Shown here piece after piece: positions 50,855-62,136 of a DNA stretch of 64,000 bases. Source of the DNA: Pseudoscleropodium purum (lineage: Eukaryota; Streptophyta; Bryopsida; Hypnales; Brachytheciaceae); the NCBI GenBank assembly GCA_963969395.1, contig OZ017797.1, positions 30,876,001 to 30,940,000 of the forward strand. The letters run 5' to 3'. The position numbers and the translations under genes were made by a program. How positions within the stretch are numbered: the first letter of the stretch is position 1; every line of letters begins with the position of its first letter. The notes beneath the pieces were generated by a model that did no database searches, was not told the DNA's origin, and saw nothing but the letters and a program-made list of their open reading frames with translations.

Positions 50855-51911
50855 TTATTTGGCAGATTGCCGTGAACTCAGCTTGACTTCGATCAATTAC
50901 CTGGGTTTGTACACTCCTTGCAGTTGCCGATGTCCCTGTGTAGAATGAGACGATACTAGCTGTGGGTGCGTCTTAAGCTTCGAGTTGGTTATGAGTGGGA
51001 TCGAAAGCTGGGGCGCGCAGTTTTAGATCAGAGTTCTCTCGCTATCACTCCAAAGCAAAACAGAGTGAGGGCTGTAGGGTTAAGCAATCCGGACGTCATC
51101 CGCGTACGTTGTGTGTTGTCAGCTACCGCAGCGCCCGGGATATGGCCGTCATAATGGAGCTTTTGTACATGAGTTTATACGACTACCTCAAGGGTGTCAG
51201 CAAGTCGCCGTTTTCTATTCTCCAAGCTGTCGACCTCATGCTCCAAATCGCCGAAGCCGTGAACTTCTACCACGGCATCAATGTGGTGGATCGGGACTTC
51301 AAGTCGGGCAACATTCTTGTCCAAGTCGTGGATCCAGAGTTTCAGGGGAATCCAGTGACGGAAAAGACTTCCCTGAGTGTCAAGCTCGCCGAGTTTGGTC
51401 TGTCGAAGGTGAAAGCCGGCAGTACCAGCAGGGACAATCAGATCGCGGACTTGAGGGCGACGAAGTGGATGGCACCTGAGATGCCGAATTCCAGGCCGTT
51501 TGACGAACCTCCCTCGGATCGTTTCCACCCGAAGAAGCTGGATGTGTACAGCTTCGCCATTGTTTGCTCTGAAATATTGTCTGGGAATGAACCATTTGCA
51601 GGCGTGCCGTTAGCGCAGATTGTTCTTTGTGTCAGGGCGGGGCTGAGGCCATAACTGCCTGACAAAATTCCTGGACGACTGGCTACTCTGATTCAGGACT
51701 GCTGGAGTGGGGATCCTCAGCTGCGTCCCGAGTTTTCTGCAATTTGCACGGAGCTTCGGTTCATCAAAGGGCTTCTCTTACAAGGTATATATTCCCATTC
51801 CCGTAAAGCATGCAATCTTTGAAGTGCATGTTATATTTGATAAAATGGCATGTTTCACTTGAGCTGCAACGTTGTGACATTCACGTGCCCACAACTCTAA
51901 TAACTAAGGCT

Positions 51912-52029
51912 TGTTTAGATCTGGGATTCGAGGTTTTAGTGGGAGGTCCGAATCTGCACCACGTGTCCGTGTAATTCATCTGCCATTTCAGTGAATATGA
52001 GATTCAGGGTGTTCGTTTACCAAGCTAGG
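51912..52029. mobile_element. Small insertion in intron 1 of the duplicate (about 118 bp)
   Basis: Absent from the same place in the intact copy (about 27,832). Its ends, GGCTTGTTTAGATCTGGG on the left and the inverse of GCTTGGTAAACGAACACCC on the right, resemble each other loosely and are of the hAT-MITE type. The exact borders are uncertain by a few bases. Confidence 0.55.
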
Positions 52030-52131
52030 TAGAGATGTGATTCTTTTTCTAATTTTGGTGACCCTCCTGATAGAATGATAGTGATAATGTGGTAGAGTGT
52101 GATTATCAAGTTGGCTTATTAATCTGTGAAT

Positions 52132-52312
52132 AGCAGATATTTCGTTAAAATGGCGGCATTCCTTCGGCATTTTTCCATGAATTTCCTAAGACTAGTTAAC
52201 ATTTCAGACCCTCAAACCCTGAAATCTAGGACAGGTATTCAGTTTAGAACGCACGTCCTGAATCAAAAAGTGCCAAGTTTGTGGAATACCGCCATTTTAA
52301 TGAAATATCCGT
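52132..52312. mobile_element. 181-bp MITE inserted after the gene duplication
   Basis: The left GATATTTCGTTAAAATGGCG and its inverse on the right (GATATTTCATTAAAATGGCG) extend to about 27 bp with two mismatches. TGAAT flanks both sides (52,127-52,131 and 52,313-52,317), and the intact gene copy has a single GTGAATGTGCAT at this place (near 27,934), i.e. the empty site. No coding capacity. Confidence 0.9.
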
Positions 52313-53807
52313 TGAATGTGCATATTTGGCTTTGTTATCAGGTTGTTTTCCCTTGAGCCCGAATTTTTTTAATGACCCCGACCGGAATTGGCAGGTCACA
52401 ACATTATAAAGGACATCAGTCTTGACTTCAACTTGGACCTCAAATCAGTGAAGGTAAGGTTTTGTTTTTGCTGATGCACTGTTTGTCAGGATTATGTCTG
52501 AATTTGTACTGATGAAATCTATCATGAAGTCATGACGAGAGAAATATGAGTTTCATAATCACGAGAAGAACCAAAAACAAAACAAAAGAACTCCTGCAGT
52601 TTGTGTGGGTGCACATTCATAGTGTTACAACTGTAAATTAATCCCTCCGCTCACAGCACCCACGTAGTCTAACCCGTCAGCTATCTGACAGCACTTTAGA
52701 CGATATCATGGTATTGCAGATTGTCGTCAAATTGGAATCTAGTCAAATTTTCGTCAAATTTATCATCTGATTCAATTCATTGGATGTGTGAAAACTTGAA
52801 ATCAAATCACCAGATTCAAGGGCCTTGGGGTGGTCCTGGCACTGATGGACGGATGTTTTATGATGGAATATTCACGTATCTTAAACGGATAGTGGTGCAT
52901 TTCGATCATAGACATACAAACGTCTGGTATTTGGAGCTGGAGTACGTCGTCAATGGGACATCTTTCGTTGTTGGTCACGGCAGAAAACCTTGTGGTGATA
53001 CACATGCAACGGTAAGTTAACCTCGCAACACAAGTGTGCTTACTTCAGAGGTCCAAATCAATAACTTCTATGGTAGGATTGCCACAACAACATTCTTGAG
53101 CTTCAGTCTGTGTGCAATAGTCTCTTGTATATTGCTCCTGCATGTAAAGTCTTTAATCTAATGTTGTGAACAATCAAGTTCAAGAGGCTTCTTGCTCCCT
53201 TCTCTTGCTTCAGAGGTTTGTATGTTGAAATACAAAAGGGACTTGTTATGGTGTGTTCAAGAATGTTACAATATGAAAAGAAAGTCTATGTACAAGGAAT
53301 AGTGTGACATGTTATTTTTTGGGTTTTACAAAACCCATGTGCACTAGAAGTGATCCCAATTATACATGCAATGACCAAATTCTATGAAACTATTACCTTT
53401 CTAGAGTAGAATTGATCTTATTAATCAACTTTTGATTTGTCAAAGTGATCTTAATAGTTATTGAATGGATTTGTGTGTTGTTTGAGTTAGCTTGGTTTTG
53501 ATCTTATTTTGTGCCACATTTTGCATAGGTTGACATTGACGGGCCTTTTGAGTACCTTGCACAAATTGAAGGATCCTTTGGCACATCATCAAGTTTAGGA
53601 AATTTGATAGTTTTGCAGACATTGACATTTCACACCAATAAAAAGACTTATGGTCCATTTGGAAGGGAGAAAGGGACTCAGGTTGGGGAGACCAAGTTCA
53701 AGAGTGACTATGGTAGGATTGTAGGGTTTTTTGGCCAAGAACGTGAATGGTTGGATCAAATAGGTTGTTTTGTTCTACCTGGTACCAAAACTAGTTCTAC
53801 ATTGTGA

Positions 53808-54043
53808 TCCATTATTTTCTAATAGTTCTTTGAGATCCTTATTGGCACCAAATGAGAAAAGGTTTTGCATTTTACTAAAGCTATGTTGATGTTGAATGTG
53901 AGCAAGTTTAGTTTGTTAGTTTTTCAAAAATGGGCTAGTTGTAACTATGAAGGTAGGCTATTTTTTGTAAATGGAAAGAAGCTTTTAGTATATTGTTACT
54001 CAAAATGTCAGCTAGAATTATCAAGGCAAGCTATTGGATAGAA
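53808..54043. other. 3' flank of the duplicate, up to the 8.9-kb insertion
   Basis: Matches 29,378-29,590 downstream of the intact gene. The match stops at about 54,035, where the insertion begins. No gene. Confidence 0.75.
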
Positions 54044-54277
54044 CATTATATTCATTATTTTGGAAGTTTTCTAGAGAAATGGAAGTCTCTACAAGCACCA
54101 AACTTAGAAACTTGGGACAAAATTCTCAAACAACATACAGTTATTTCCATGTACCATAAAATTAATGGAAAATAATTATGAAGTATACATATATTAAATC
54201 ATCTGCACTTAGTGTTTGAAAAATGAAATCCATAGAAATCTTTAGGTAACAACAAAATCCTCAACAAATAGGCATTG

Positions 54278-54431
54278 AAAAATCACAACATTGAAAATTA
54301 TAGAAATAAGATATTCTACTCTCTCTAAAAAGTACTCTTATATGCTATGGTGTGTCAATTGTGGTCTATAAGAGTACTTGCCAAGGAATTTGGAATACCT
54401 TATTTCTATATTTTTCTATGTTGTGATTTTT
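54278..54431. repeat. 154-bp hairpin near the left end of the 8.9-kb element
   Basis: AAATCACAACAT, TATAGAAATAAG and AAGTACTCTTATA in the left arm pair in order with TATAAGAGTACTT, CTTATTTCTATA and ATGTTGTGATTT in the right arm. It could be a nested MITE or a structured RNA. Confidence 0.75.
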
Positions 54432-54694
54432 TTGGTGGAATTCATCCTTCATGATTTAGGCTTTGTGACAACAAAGTCTTGAAGTTGCTTCAATCAACAA
54501 TTGAGACAAATTCATGGATAACATGAACATTTAGAATTGGTTTGAATTTCAAACAACTAAGTATTTACGCTACTCTATCTAGTCTAGTTCTACAAGTGCA
54601 TCCTACTCTTCAACTTTTCCATTGTTGCAAATATCTTCAGTCGTCGACTATATCCAATATATTTTGAAGATCTCTTGCTTGTCATGGCTAACTG

Positions 54695-55262
54695 TTACTT
54701 TTTCAAAGACCTTTGTTCCCAAGTGTCCCCCAAATGAAAACTTAATTGAATCAAGTTTACAATAAGTGACTTGTATGAACACCTCGTTGCCTTCATTGAA
54801 ATGTGCTTAGATGGAGGATGGCCAATGACATTAGATGGCTCAAGTTGCTCTTCATGAATAGATTTAAAATGTGCTAAGGCTTGCAAACTATTTTCATGTA
54901 TCTCAATGGGCTTATCCACCTTATCATCACCTTGCACAAAGAACTGAAATTAGCTTACAAACATTCATAAAAAAACATGTAAAACAAAAACTATTGGTAC
55001 ATGAACTTTGGTGATTTAATTCCTTACCTCAAGGGTGGGCAACACATCCATTTCATTGTCATATAGTTTCCTTTGTATCAAACCATTCGGATGCGATCGA
55101 TCTTGAGCATTGGTCAAGTAAAGATAGCATTTCAATGGTGAAAGAGACCTCAAAAGGTAAGGCCGTTTCCCTCTATTTGGAGGATTATCAACCACCTCAT
55201 CATCGACGGGCAACATTGAGAAGTCTATGTTAGATTGGGCAATGATTGTCAAATATATGATC
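54695..55262 (-). pseudogene. Two 3'-terminal exons of an unrecognised element-borne gene
   Basis: Exon-like frames join through a donor after VLPTLE (GTAAGG, near 55,026) and an acceptor before FFVQGDDKVDKPIE (near 54,957). The upstream exon has an acceptor near 55,261 and reads IIAQSNIDFSMLPVDDEVVD then NRGKRPYLLRSL. I recognise no domain. The exons lie on the same strand just downstream of the phosphatase-like exons and may be the C-terminal end of that protein. Confidence 0.45.
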
Positions 55263-55543
55263 TACTTATATTCACTTTGAGATTCGATACACTGTCTACA
55301 AAAGGAAGAAAAAGAATCAATGAAAAAAATATAATTTGGTATGTTCATTGTTAAAAACAAGTCTAATACCACCACAAGTCTATGTACAACCAATTGGCAA
55401 ATTGCTTGCTTACAAAATGTCAAGCCCGCATACAACCACATTTTTTTCTTCCAAATCAGAATGAAACGTGAAATCAATTACCTATATAGAATAGAAGTCA
55501 CATTTTCTAAATCTACAATAAAACCAATACCTAAAAGTCCTTG

Positions 55544-56505
55544 TCATTTTGGTATGGGATGGAAAAACATATAGCTTGAGTACTCTATATTGACCTTCCT
55601 GTGTTGGGGTCTTTCACATTCCTCAAACATTGATTGATCGGATTCACTCCTAACTATCTGTTCCAAAAAAATTGTATTGGAATCCTCCATTGCCTCTTTT
55701 AGCTCCCTATACTTGATATCGTCTTCTTCGTCAAATAGGTGCAAGCGCCCAATATGATTGTCCCTCCAAAAGGGGTACAATTCCATTGGCTTGGCATTGT
55801 GAAGTCGATCAATGTAAAGAAGTAGAGTATTGATAGGTATCCCATCTGTTGCTTTGCAACCCTTGTAGGACCATTTGTCAAAGAGAATCACATTTTTTGG
55901 GTGATTCATTACGTGCCTCACAAGGCTATGATCCACGAATATTGTATTTGTAGTCAAGAGTATAGAATCACTCATCTCAAACAACTTCTGTAGCGACTTT
56001 ATGAGCAAGTCCTTGTTTGATCCCTTGACCCTACAGTTGCCTATCCTCCTTAGCCTATTTCTGCACATCAATATGTTGCATTATTCTTGCCCAAAAACAT
56101 GCAATGGAGACTCTAAGCCCTTGAATAAATACTTGTATATTTTCAATGTCGTAGACTTCTTCAGCGAGCTCCAAATTGAGAGATTCACAAATTTGGATAG
56201 CTCATAGAGAACGTTTTGACAATGGGATCTTGATGTGAGTGGCTCGAAATCTACGTTGAATGTTTTAGAGTCAAACGCTTTTTCACCATGTTCCATATAC
56301 CTATTGTATCTAGTGAATTTTTTTTTCCCTCACAGACGCAAAATACCCCATTCAATCCAACGACAATATTTAGCCATTTTGGGGTCCCCCCCGGACGTGA
56401 ATGGGGTGAGAACTTTGTCCATCGCCTCACTTCTCGGAACGCATGCCTCACTACTCCCTTGATTATGAGGTACAACAAAATGTGCAAACAGTTAAACCTC
56501 CACAT
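55544..56505 (-). pseudogene. FCP1/NLI-interacting-factor-like HAD phosphatase, decayed
   Basis: The frame reads KWLNIVVGLNGVFCVCEGK (the HAD phosphatase start, with the first catalytic Asp of DLNGV-type motifs changed to Gly at 56,356-56,358), LYELSKFVNLSIWSSLKKST (the IWSS motif), and FVDHSLVRHVMNHPKNVILF near the C-terminus (the FCP1 VDDSP...NPxN motif). This family dephosphorylates nuclear proteins such as the RNA polymerase II tail. A frame change in an A9 run near 56,325 and an in-frame TAA at 56,078-56,080 break it. A donor-like GTCAAT follows QHRK near 55,588. The hit is from motif order, not full-length similarity. Confidence 0.65.
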
Positions 56506-56648
56506 TGTCTAACACATTTTGAATACTTAAAAAAAACAATCTAAGTATTCCACACACCCTATAATGGATTCAAAAAATAGGTAAAAACTAAACTCAAATC
56601 CATTAATATCACATGGTAATAAGGAGTATTTATTGGATCCGCGAGCAC

Positions 56649-56984
56649 TCAAGTTGGTGTGGTAATGACGTCCCCTACCAATGATGCCAAAGAAGGAATA
56701 TCAATTGCCAGAAGCAGATCGTCTGATAAATGATCTCCAATTTTGTTGCTTGTTGACTCCAGAACATCTACTTTGGTCTTCTCTAAGAGAGGCGATGGCA
56801 TAGGTGTCTTCTGATTGTCTATCACTAGATCATCATATAGATGCAAGTTCTCCATGAAGGCAGACGAAGGTTCGAGTAGTGTAGCATCATCTACAAAAAT
56901 GATTGACAAAATTGGAATACAAATCAATTTAGAAAGAAGATGTGCAAAATTTACAAGTGATGAAAGATATAACCATGTAAGCAA
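56649..56984 (-). pseudogene. Acidic exon of an unrecognised element-borne gene
   Basis: An exon-like frame begins after an AG acceptor near 56,897 (DDATLLEPSSAFMENLHLYD) and runs to the stop at 56,649. It is rich in Asp, Leu and Ser, with no domain I know. It lies just upstream of the phosphatase-like exons on the same strand. Confidence 0.35.
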
Positions 56985-57108
56985 ATTGGGCGTTGTATAT
57001 TACAAAATCTCTCAAAGAGAGTAAATATTACAAAATGTGCCAATCTACAATTCTAGGTCAACTATCTTTGTCTAAATGCAAGATGAATGAAGCATGAGCA
57101 CTAAAGAC

Positions 57109-57133
57109 ATTTCAACTCGATTCGAGTTGAAAT
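57109..57133. repeat. Perfect 12-bp-arm palindrome
   Basis: ATTTCAACTCGA, one centre base, then its exact inverse. A sister palindrome, TTCAACTCAAATTGAGTTGAA, lies near 59,218-59,238, so the two bracket the minus-strand exons of the element. Confidence 0.85.
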
Positions 57134-57705
57134 AGAGGTAAAGAATCACAAGAGAAAACAACCTAGAGGATTGCCAACCATAGGATCATGTGATCACTCG
57201 ACCTCTACTTTATTAGTTTGACGAGTGTCATCAAGTTGTTCATTGCTAAGGCCACCCTTTGTCTTAGAGGTGTCCATTTGCTTGCCTTGGACTTTGTTCT
57301 CTCTAAGTATGGAATCGCTCTAGTTTAGTGCAAAATTCGGCGAAAACTAGGCAAAACCCGTCTGATTTGGAGTTGGTATGCTTGTCACGGTTCCAAACAC
57401 TATCTATGCCTGCTGCACACTATTAGCTGAACCATGAGTGTGATTGGCAATACACAACTGTGGAGATTGTGCAGATGGATCTGTCGCAAACAAGGGCTTC
57501 ACCTACATAATTGTGGTGTTTACAATCGTGGAGAAAGCGGCCATCAGTTCCTTGATCATGTCTTTGTTATCTTGATGGGCCTTTTATTCTCTTCTCTTTG
57601 CTCCTCCTTGAACTTTTCATTATTTTTCTACATGAATTTGATAATCCAACTCAGAGGTGCATCTAAAGAGCTCTTCTCTTAGACAACTACTTTCCTCTTC
57701 AATTT

Positions 57706-58125
57706 CTAATCCAAAACTAGCGTTTGCCCATGCTGTATTGACAAATTAGAAGATCCTTGCATATTGCTAGTCTTTGCAATCCCGACTGAACCATGGGCAG
57801 TGGTCAGGGTTGTCTCCAAAGCGCTATGAATAGGATCCAACCACTCTTTCTCCTTTGCATCTGAGGACAAGTTTATTGTTGTTTCCCTTTGAGAAGCATC
57901 TTTAGCATCCTCCTCCTCTTCAACCAGAAAGGATTGCTTTCCTTTCCTTGACAAAGAAGTACCTTTCTCAAACATTTGCTCCAAAGTATCAGCGTCAAGA
58001 AAATAATGCAAGTCAAGGAAGTCGTCCTTGTCCATGCTCTCGGATTGGCACCATAGGTTTAGGAAGTCTACATTGTTATAGCCATCACCTATAACAAAGT
58101 TGTTGAGTGAATTCATCTGCATCAA
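57706..58125 (-). pseudogene. Acidic low-complexity exon of an unrecognised element-borne gene
   Basis: A 139-codon frame, MMQMNSLNNFVIGDGYNNVD, then FLDLHYFLDADTLEQMFEKG, followed by a charged stretch (VEEEEDAKDASQRE). No recognised domain. It might be an N-terminal exon of the phosphatase-like gene. Confidence 0.4.
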
Positions 58126-58570
58126 AAAGGAAAGAATTCATGAACATGAAATTGAATCATTAACTTGAGTCAAGTTAAAGGGACTTGATATCTGGAGCAA
58201 GCAAAGAGCAATCTATGTCAAATTAGAAAACATTATACAAAAATAAATGTGTTCAACTGAATAAAAGGTTACGTACCCATGTTGTACAAAATTGCAAATT
58301 ACTTTCCCACCCACGAAAATGGACATAAGTTGCTCTTTTTGAGAAGCAAACAAATCAAAAACATTGAAGTAGAACTATATTCGAAGCTCAATGTTGTACA
58401 ATTTGTAATCAATTTCATAACTCTACCTTCGAGTGTCATGCCTTGATTTGGGTGCAACCAAAAACATTCTTGGAATTTTCTTCGTCTTTCAATGCGGCAC
58501 TAGTTTTGAGGAAGAAGATGAGATGTATCAAATCTCTTGCGTGACTGCTCTTCTCAAAAATGTCCTCTAT

Positions 58571-59053
58571 TCACTCAAAAGGACTGGGGATGTGCTCTGT
58601 GTACTGCAATGTGTACGCCTGTCCATAATCTGAGACCTTGATACAATTGCGGAGGCCTAATTCAACTTCCTTGTCACCACAAATCCACAACCAAACTTCC
58701 GGGTCTGCAATTGTCTCAAGTGTATCCATGAAGTTTTCAAAGTAGGGCGAGGCTTCATTCAATTTCGATTTGTTGATGATGCAGAAGATGTTTCTGAAGT
58801 CCATAATTGCAAACTTCATTGAGAACTTTGCGGACTTGGTCCACACATTTGACTCCCATTCACCCATTGCATCATCCTTCATGTTGTAAGGCCTGAAAAA
58901 CGCTTGAGCTTCAAGTCTAACAAACTTCTCTATGCTCTCCAAGAAGACCTTGAAAAACTCCTTCGCCAAAACAAACATCTGCCCCTTGGACTTATTCTTG
59001 CTTGACGTGAACTTGGTGAGATAAAAAAAAATGGTCTTCCAAAGCGATGACAA
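58571..59053 (-). pseudogene. Exon-like ORF of an unrecognised element-borne gene
   Basis: A 160-codon frame with even composition (FVLAKEFFKVFLESIEKFVR, then DPEVWLWICGDKEVELGLRN). The coding-like composition contrasts with the AT-rich surroundings. I know no family for it. It is the exon nearest to the divergent transposase, with about 0.45 kb of AT-rich DNA between them that could hold a shared promoter. Confidence 0.45.
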
Positions 59054-59497
59054 GAGTGTTTTTTTAAATTACAATTTCGGACATACATCAACATATATTT
59101 TTAGTTGTTATATCATATTAGAAAGTTCAATTATGATTAAATTAACATGATTATTTATTATCAACAAATGAAGGTTTTTCTTTGTATTGTATGGTTATGT
59201 TTGTTCTAGTCTTACTATTCAACTCAAATTGAGTTGAAGTAGGATAGTAGTACTATTTCATCAATATTTTATCTAAATTCCTACTTATTAGATTGTTATG
59301 GTCTCTTTTTGTCTTTCATCTAATGTCATTTTAGCTATGACCAAGATCTCTATTGATTTCGAATAATAGGTTCTTGTTTCAATTGACAAGATTTCTATTT
59401 AAAAATTATTTAATTTGAATTGAATTGAACATTATGTTGGAATATTTATGGTTGAATTTGTTTAAATTTTTATAATAGTTATTAATCTTTCTTCGAT

Positions 59498-62136
59498 TTG
59501 TTTGTAGGCATTATGGAAGATACCTGGGACCATGCACTAGAGTATTCTTCAGATGAAGACGAGATTACTAACCAATCAGAGGAGGTTCTCATAATTCCTA
59601 ACTGTCTAGGCATACCGAGATATATGTGGATGATGAAGGTTGTTGATTTCTACAACGCAACTGGTGTTCATGTAGCTGAAGGGATTTGTCACAACATAAA
59701 CTCTGACCTCATCGTATGTGCTGATGGTCCATTTGGTAATATGTTGGTGGCTGTCCAAATTTCAAAGTTTCTAAATGTTGGAGACGTCTCAGACGACTGG
59801 AGGTAGTCTCTTCAGGCCTAGCCGATTAAGAATATATACTTGAATGGAGGAAGCTTATGCTATCACAAGCTTTGTGATGAGTTCAACCGTTAGCAAGCAA
59901 GTCTCTTGCAGTCTGGCTCTTTGGATACGAGACTATACGCCAACGTTGTAAGAATTCTTCTTATTCAAACTTTTGTGAAGGCCAAGGAATTGCTCACCCA
60001 ACAATCCATCAATTCAATTTCAAATAAAGTTTGTTGCTCAAACAATTGTGTTTAACCTTTTCCAAGGGAAAAAATTCAAATGTTTTGGGAACGTATATAT
60101 TAGAATACTACATTTGAATTTTGGTACCACATAAAGATGGATATGCATCGACAGGTCCATCCTAACACTGAAGGCAAGAGAGTGGTCACCATGGAAAGGA
60201 TTGATGTTTACTTGTCAGCTTGGTGTCATATTGTAGGTGTTTTTGAAACTACATTTCATCATTTCCAAGGTTACACAACCAAAGATGAATCAACACAACT
60301 TCATGGTAATTCAGGCACGCTAAAGCCTCGCAAAGATACTTTATAGGCTACAGCAACATTGCAATGCGTGCTTGAGAAAGAGGCAGACCATATGCCACAT
60401 TGCACACACACTCTTCCATCTAGAGAGAAGGTGGTGTCAAAGGTTCTACTGGCAACTTTTAAATGGAAAGAGACCATTCTAGAGGTTAACACAACCAACG
60501 CTTTATTTGGGTTAAAACAAGTCTCAGTTTTCAAAATTAGGAAAAGGAAATTTCATGAGTATGATACCAAAAAGCCTGGAGATAATTTTGGACGTTGTGC
60601 CAAATGTGATAGATTCAAAACTTTGAAAAGGACAACTATTCTACCCTTTTGTAAGAAATAGACCTGACTCTTGGAGAAGCATTTGGTCAAAACTTGGGTG
60701 CATTAAGACCAATATTATGCAAATCATTTTAGATCGACTTTGTACCCTCATGAATGCTTAATGTCATGCATGATAAAATGGATCATGTGAAAATAGCTTC
60801 TCCTATGTTTTCACACAAAAGCAAGCAATTGGATGGACTGATGAAGCTGCTAGTGTCAATGACGGGTATGACTGCTCACGGGCATGATGATGTGCGTTAC
60901 GCACATTATGGACTTGATATCTTCCTTCATGACTCTAATTGTATAGTGGAGTTGTTAGCAAAGCTTCTTCGAGACGTTGAGCAACCCCCGAAGTACTCAT
61001 CTATAAGTACATCTTCTGTGAGGTCTATGTGAACTTCATATTGGTAGATCATACGCATGACGACATTGACACGTTGTTTGGAAGGTGGAGTATGTAGTTG
61101 AAGAAAGAGAACTTTTCTACTATCCCATCTCTCATGAAGTCCTTCATGGATGTGGATTTTGTACCAACAATCCCTCATCTTATTAAAGAGGTGCCTACTT
61201 TCAAGGCCTTCATAGAAGGCTCACTTCTGGATGAAGGTGAATTACTTGTTGGCCATACAAAGGTGCAACAATTCATGTTCTACTTAAACTCCAACAATGT
61301 CCCAATCATGAAATACAAGCACTATTGCATAGACAATGATTGGCTCCCAATAGAAGGTGAAGGGATTAAGTTGTAGTGAAAGGATGCTGAAGGACATAGT
61401 CTTTGGCCTTGTGGAGAACCAATGCCCGTAGTTCATCTCCCAATGCGGAATGTGGATGACATTTACAAGGGCTTATTGGGATTTATCAAGTACTTGGAGA
61501 CATTATGTGATGAGGATAGGAGCGGAGAGTACAAGAGACGATTTGAGCATTTGGTGTATTATTGGCAGGTAGTGAATGCTTCCTTGAAGGAGGAAATTGA
61601 ACCATTTGTAATATTGAAGGACGGCTTCTAGCCTTCTTTTTGAGTTCAAAGAACTGAAGGAGATGAGCTTAATGATGATGGTGAGGTTTGTGAGGAGTTT
61701 GTAGAGGATGATGTCTTCGTGGGGCAACTTCACGATCGCCTATTGCCAACATTCTATATAGCACATGACATATATGAAGGATATTTTGTTACCATTCGAC
61801 TGGCGCGCTGATGGTGATTCCAAGTCTATATGGTTTGCCAGAGCCTTATTTGATCCTTTCATTAACTCAGATCATCCCAATTGTATTCACATTCAGTACT
61901 TTCACTCCACATCAAGGGAACAAAATGTTCAAGAGTATTATACTGGCTCGAACTTTGCCCAAGGATTACGTTGGAAGGTGGACAAGATTCAAAATGTGGT
62001 TTGGGAGGATACAAATTTTTTGATGATGACCTAGAAGTCTAGGGTCAAAAAAGACACAATGGAATATGTCCTTAAAATCCCATCTATTGAAATTGATGTT
62101 ATCAATGGGAGCTTGGCCTTGTACAACTCTGATTGA
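59498..62136 (+). pseudogene. Decayed transposase of the 8.9-kb element (DUF7869-like)
   Basis: One long relic on the plus strand, readable in consecutive pieces despite stops (e.g. after SDDWR at 59,804, RKDTL near 60,344, FCKK at 60,661, GRWSM near 61,097) and at least one frameshift near 60,750. Features in order: an acidic N-terminus (EYSSDEDEITNQSEE), a CSNNC-type cysteine stretch, RCAKCDRFKTLKR, MHDKMDHVK with a metal-binding-like Asp (60,772-60,786), GLDIFLHDSN, HTHDDID (61,050-61,070) and LFGRWS. This order resembles the transposase-like DUF7869 proteins found in plants and other eukaryotes; the assignment is from memory of motifs. The segment between VRS and VYVNF near 61,020 appears to lack part of the catalytic core. 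Confidence 0.6.

Larger units (their letters stand above)
50855..53807 (+). pseudogene. Truncated duplicate of the kinase-jacalin gene
   Basis: A direct duplicate of the 25.7-29.4 kb gene. The 5' region is conserved to about 51,068; there the sequence jumps to the middle of the kinase domain, so about 1.09 kb (25,919-27,005 in the intact gene) is deleted, removing the start codon, the MLKL-like domain, the P-loop and the ATP-binding Lys. Remaining exons are about 51,069-51,784, 52,395-52,453, 52,814-53,011 and 53,529-53,807. HRDLKSGN has become DRDFKSGN, DFG has become EFG, and a TAA at 51,652-51,654 ends the kinase frame. In contrast, all three jacalin-side exons are open, with good splice sites and conserved residues (GPWGGPGTDGRMFYDG, YGPFGREKGT, EWLDQIGC). 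The jacalin part might still be expressed from another start; this is inference. Confidence 0.93.
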
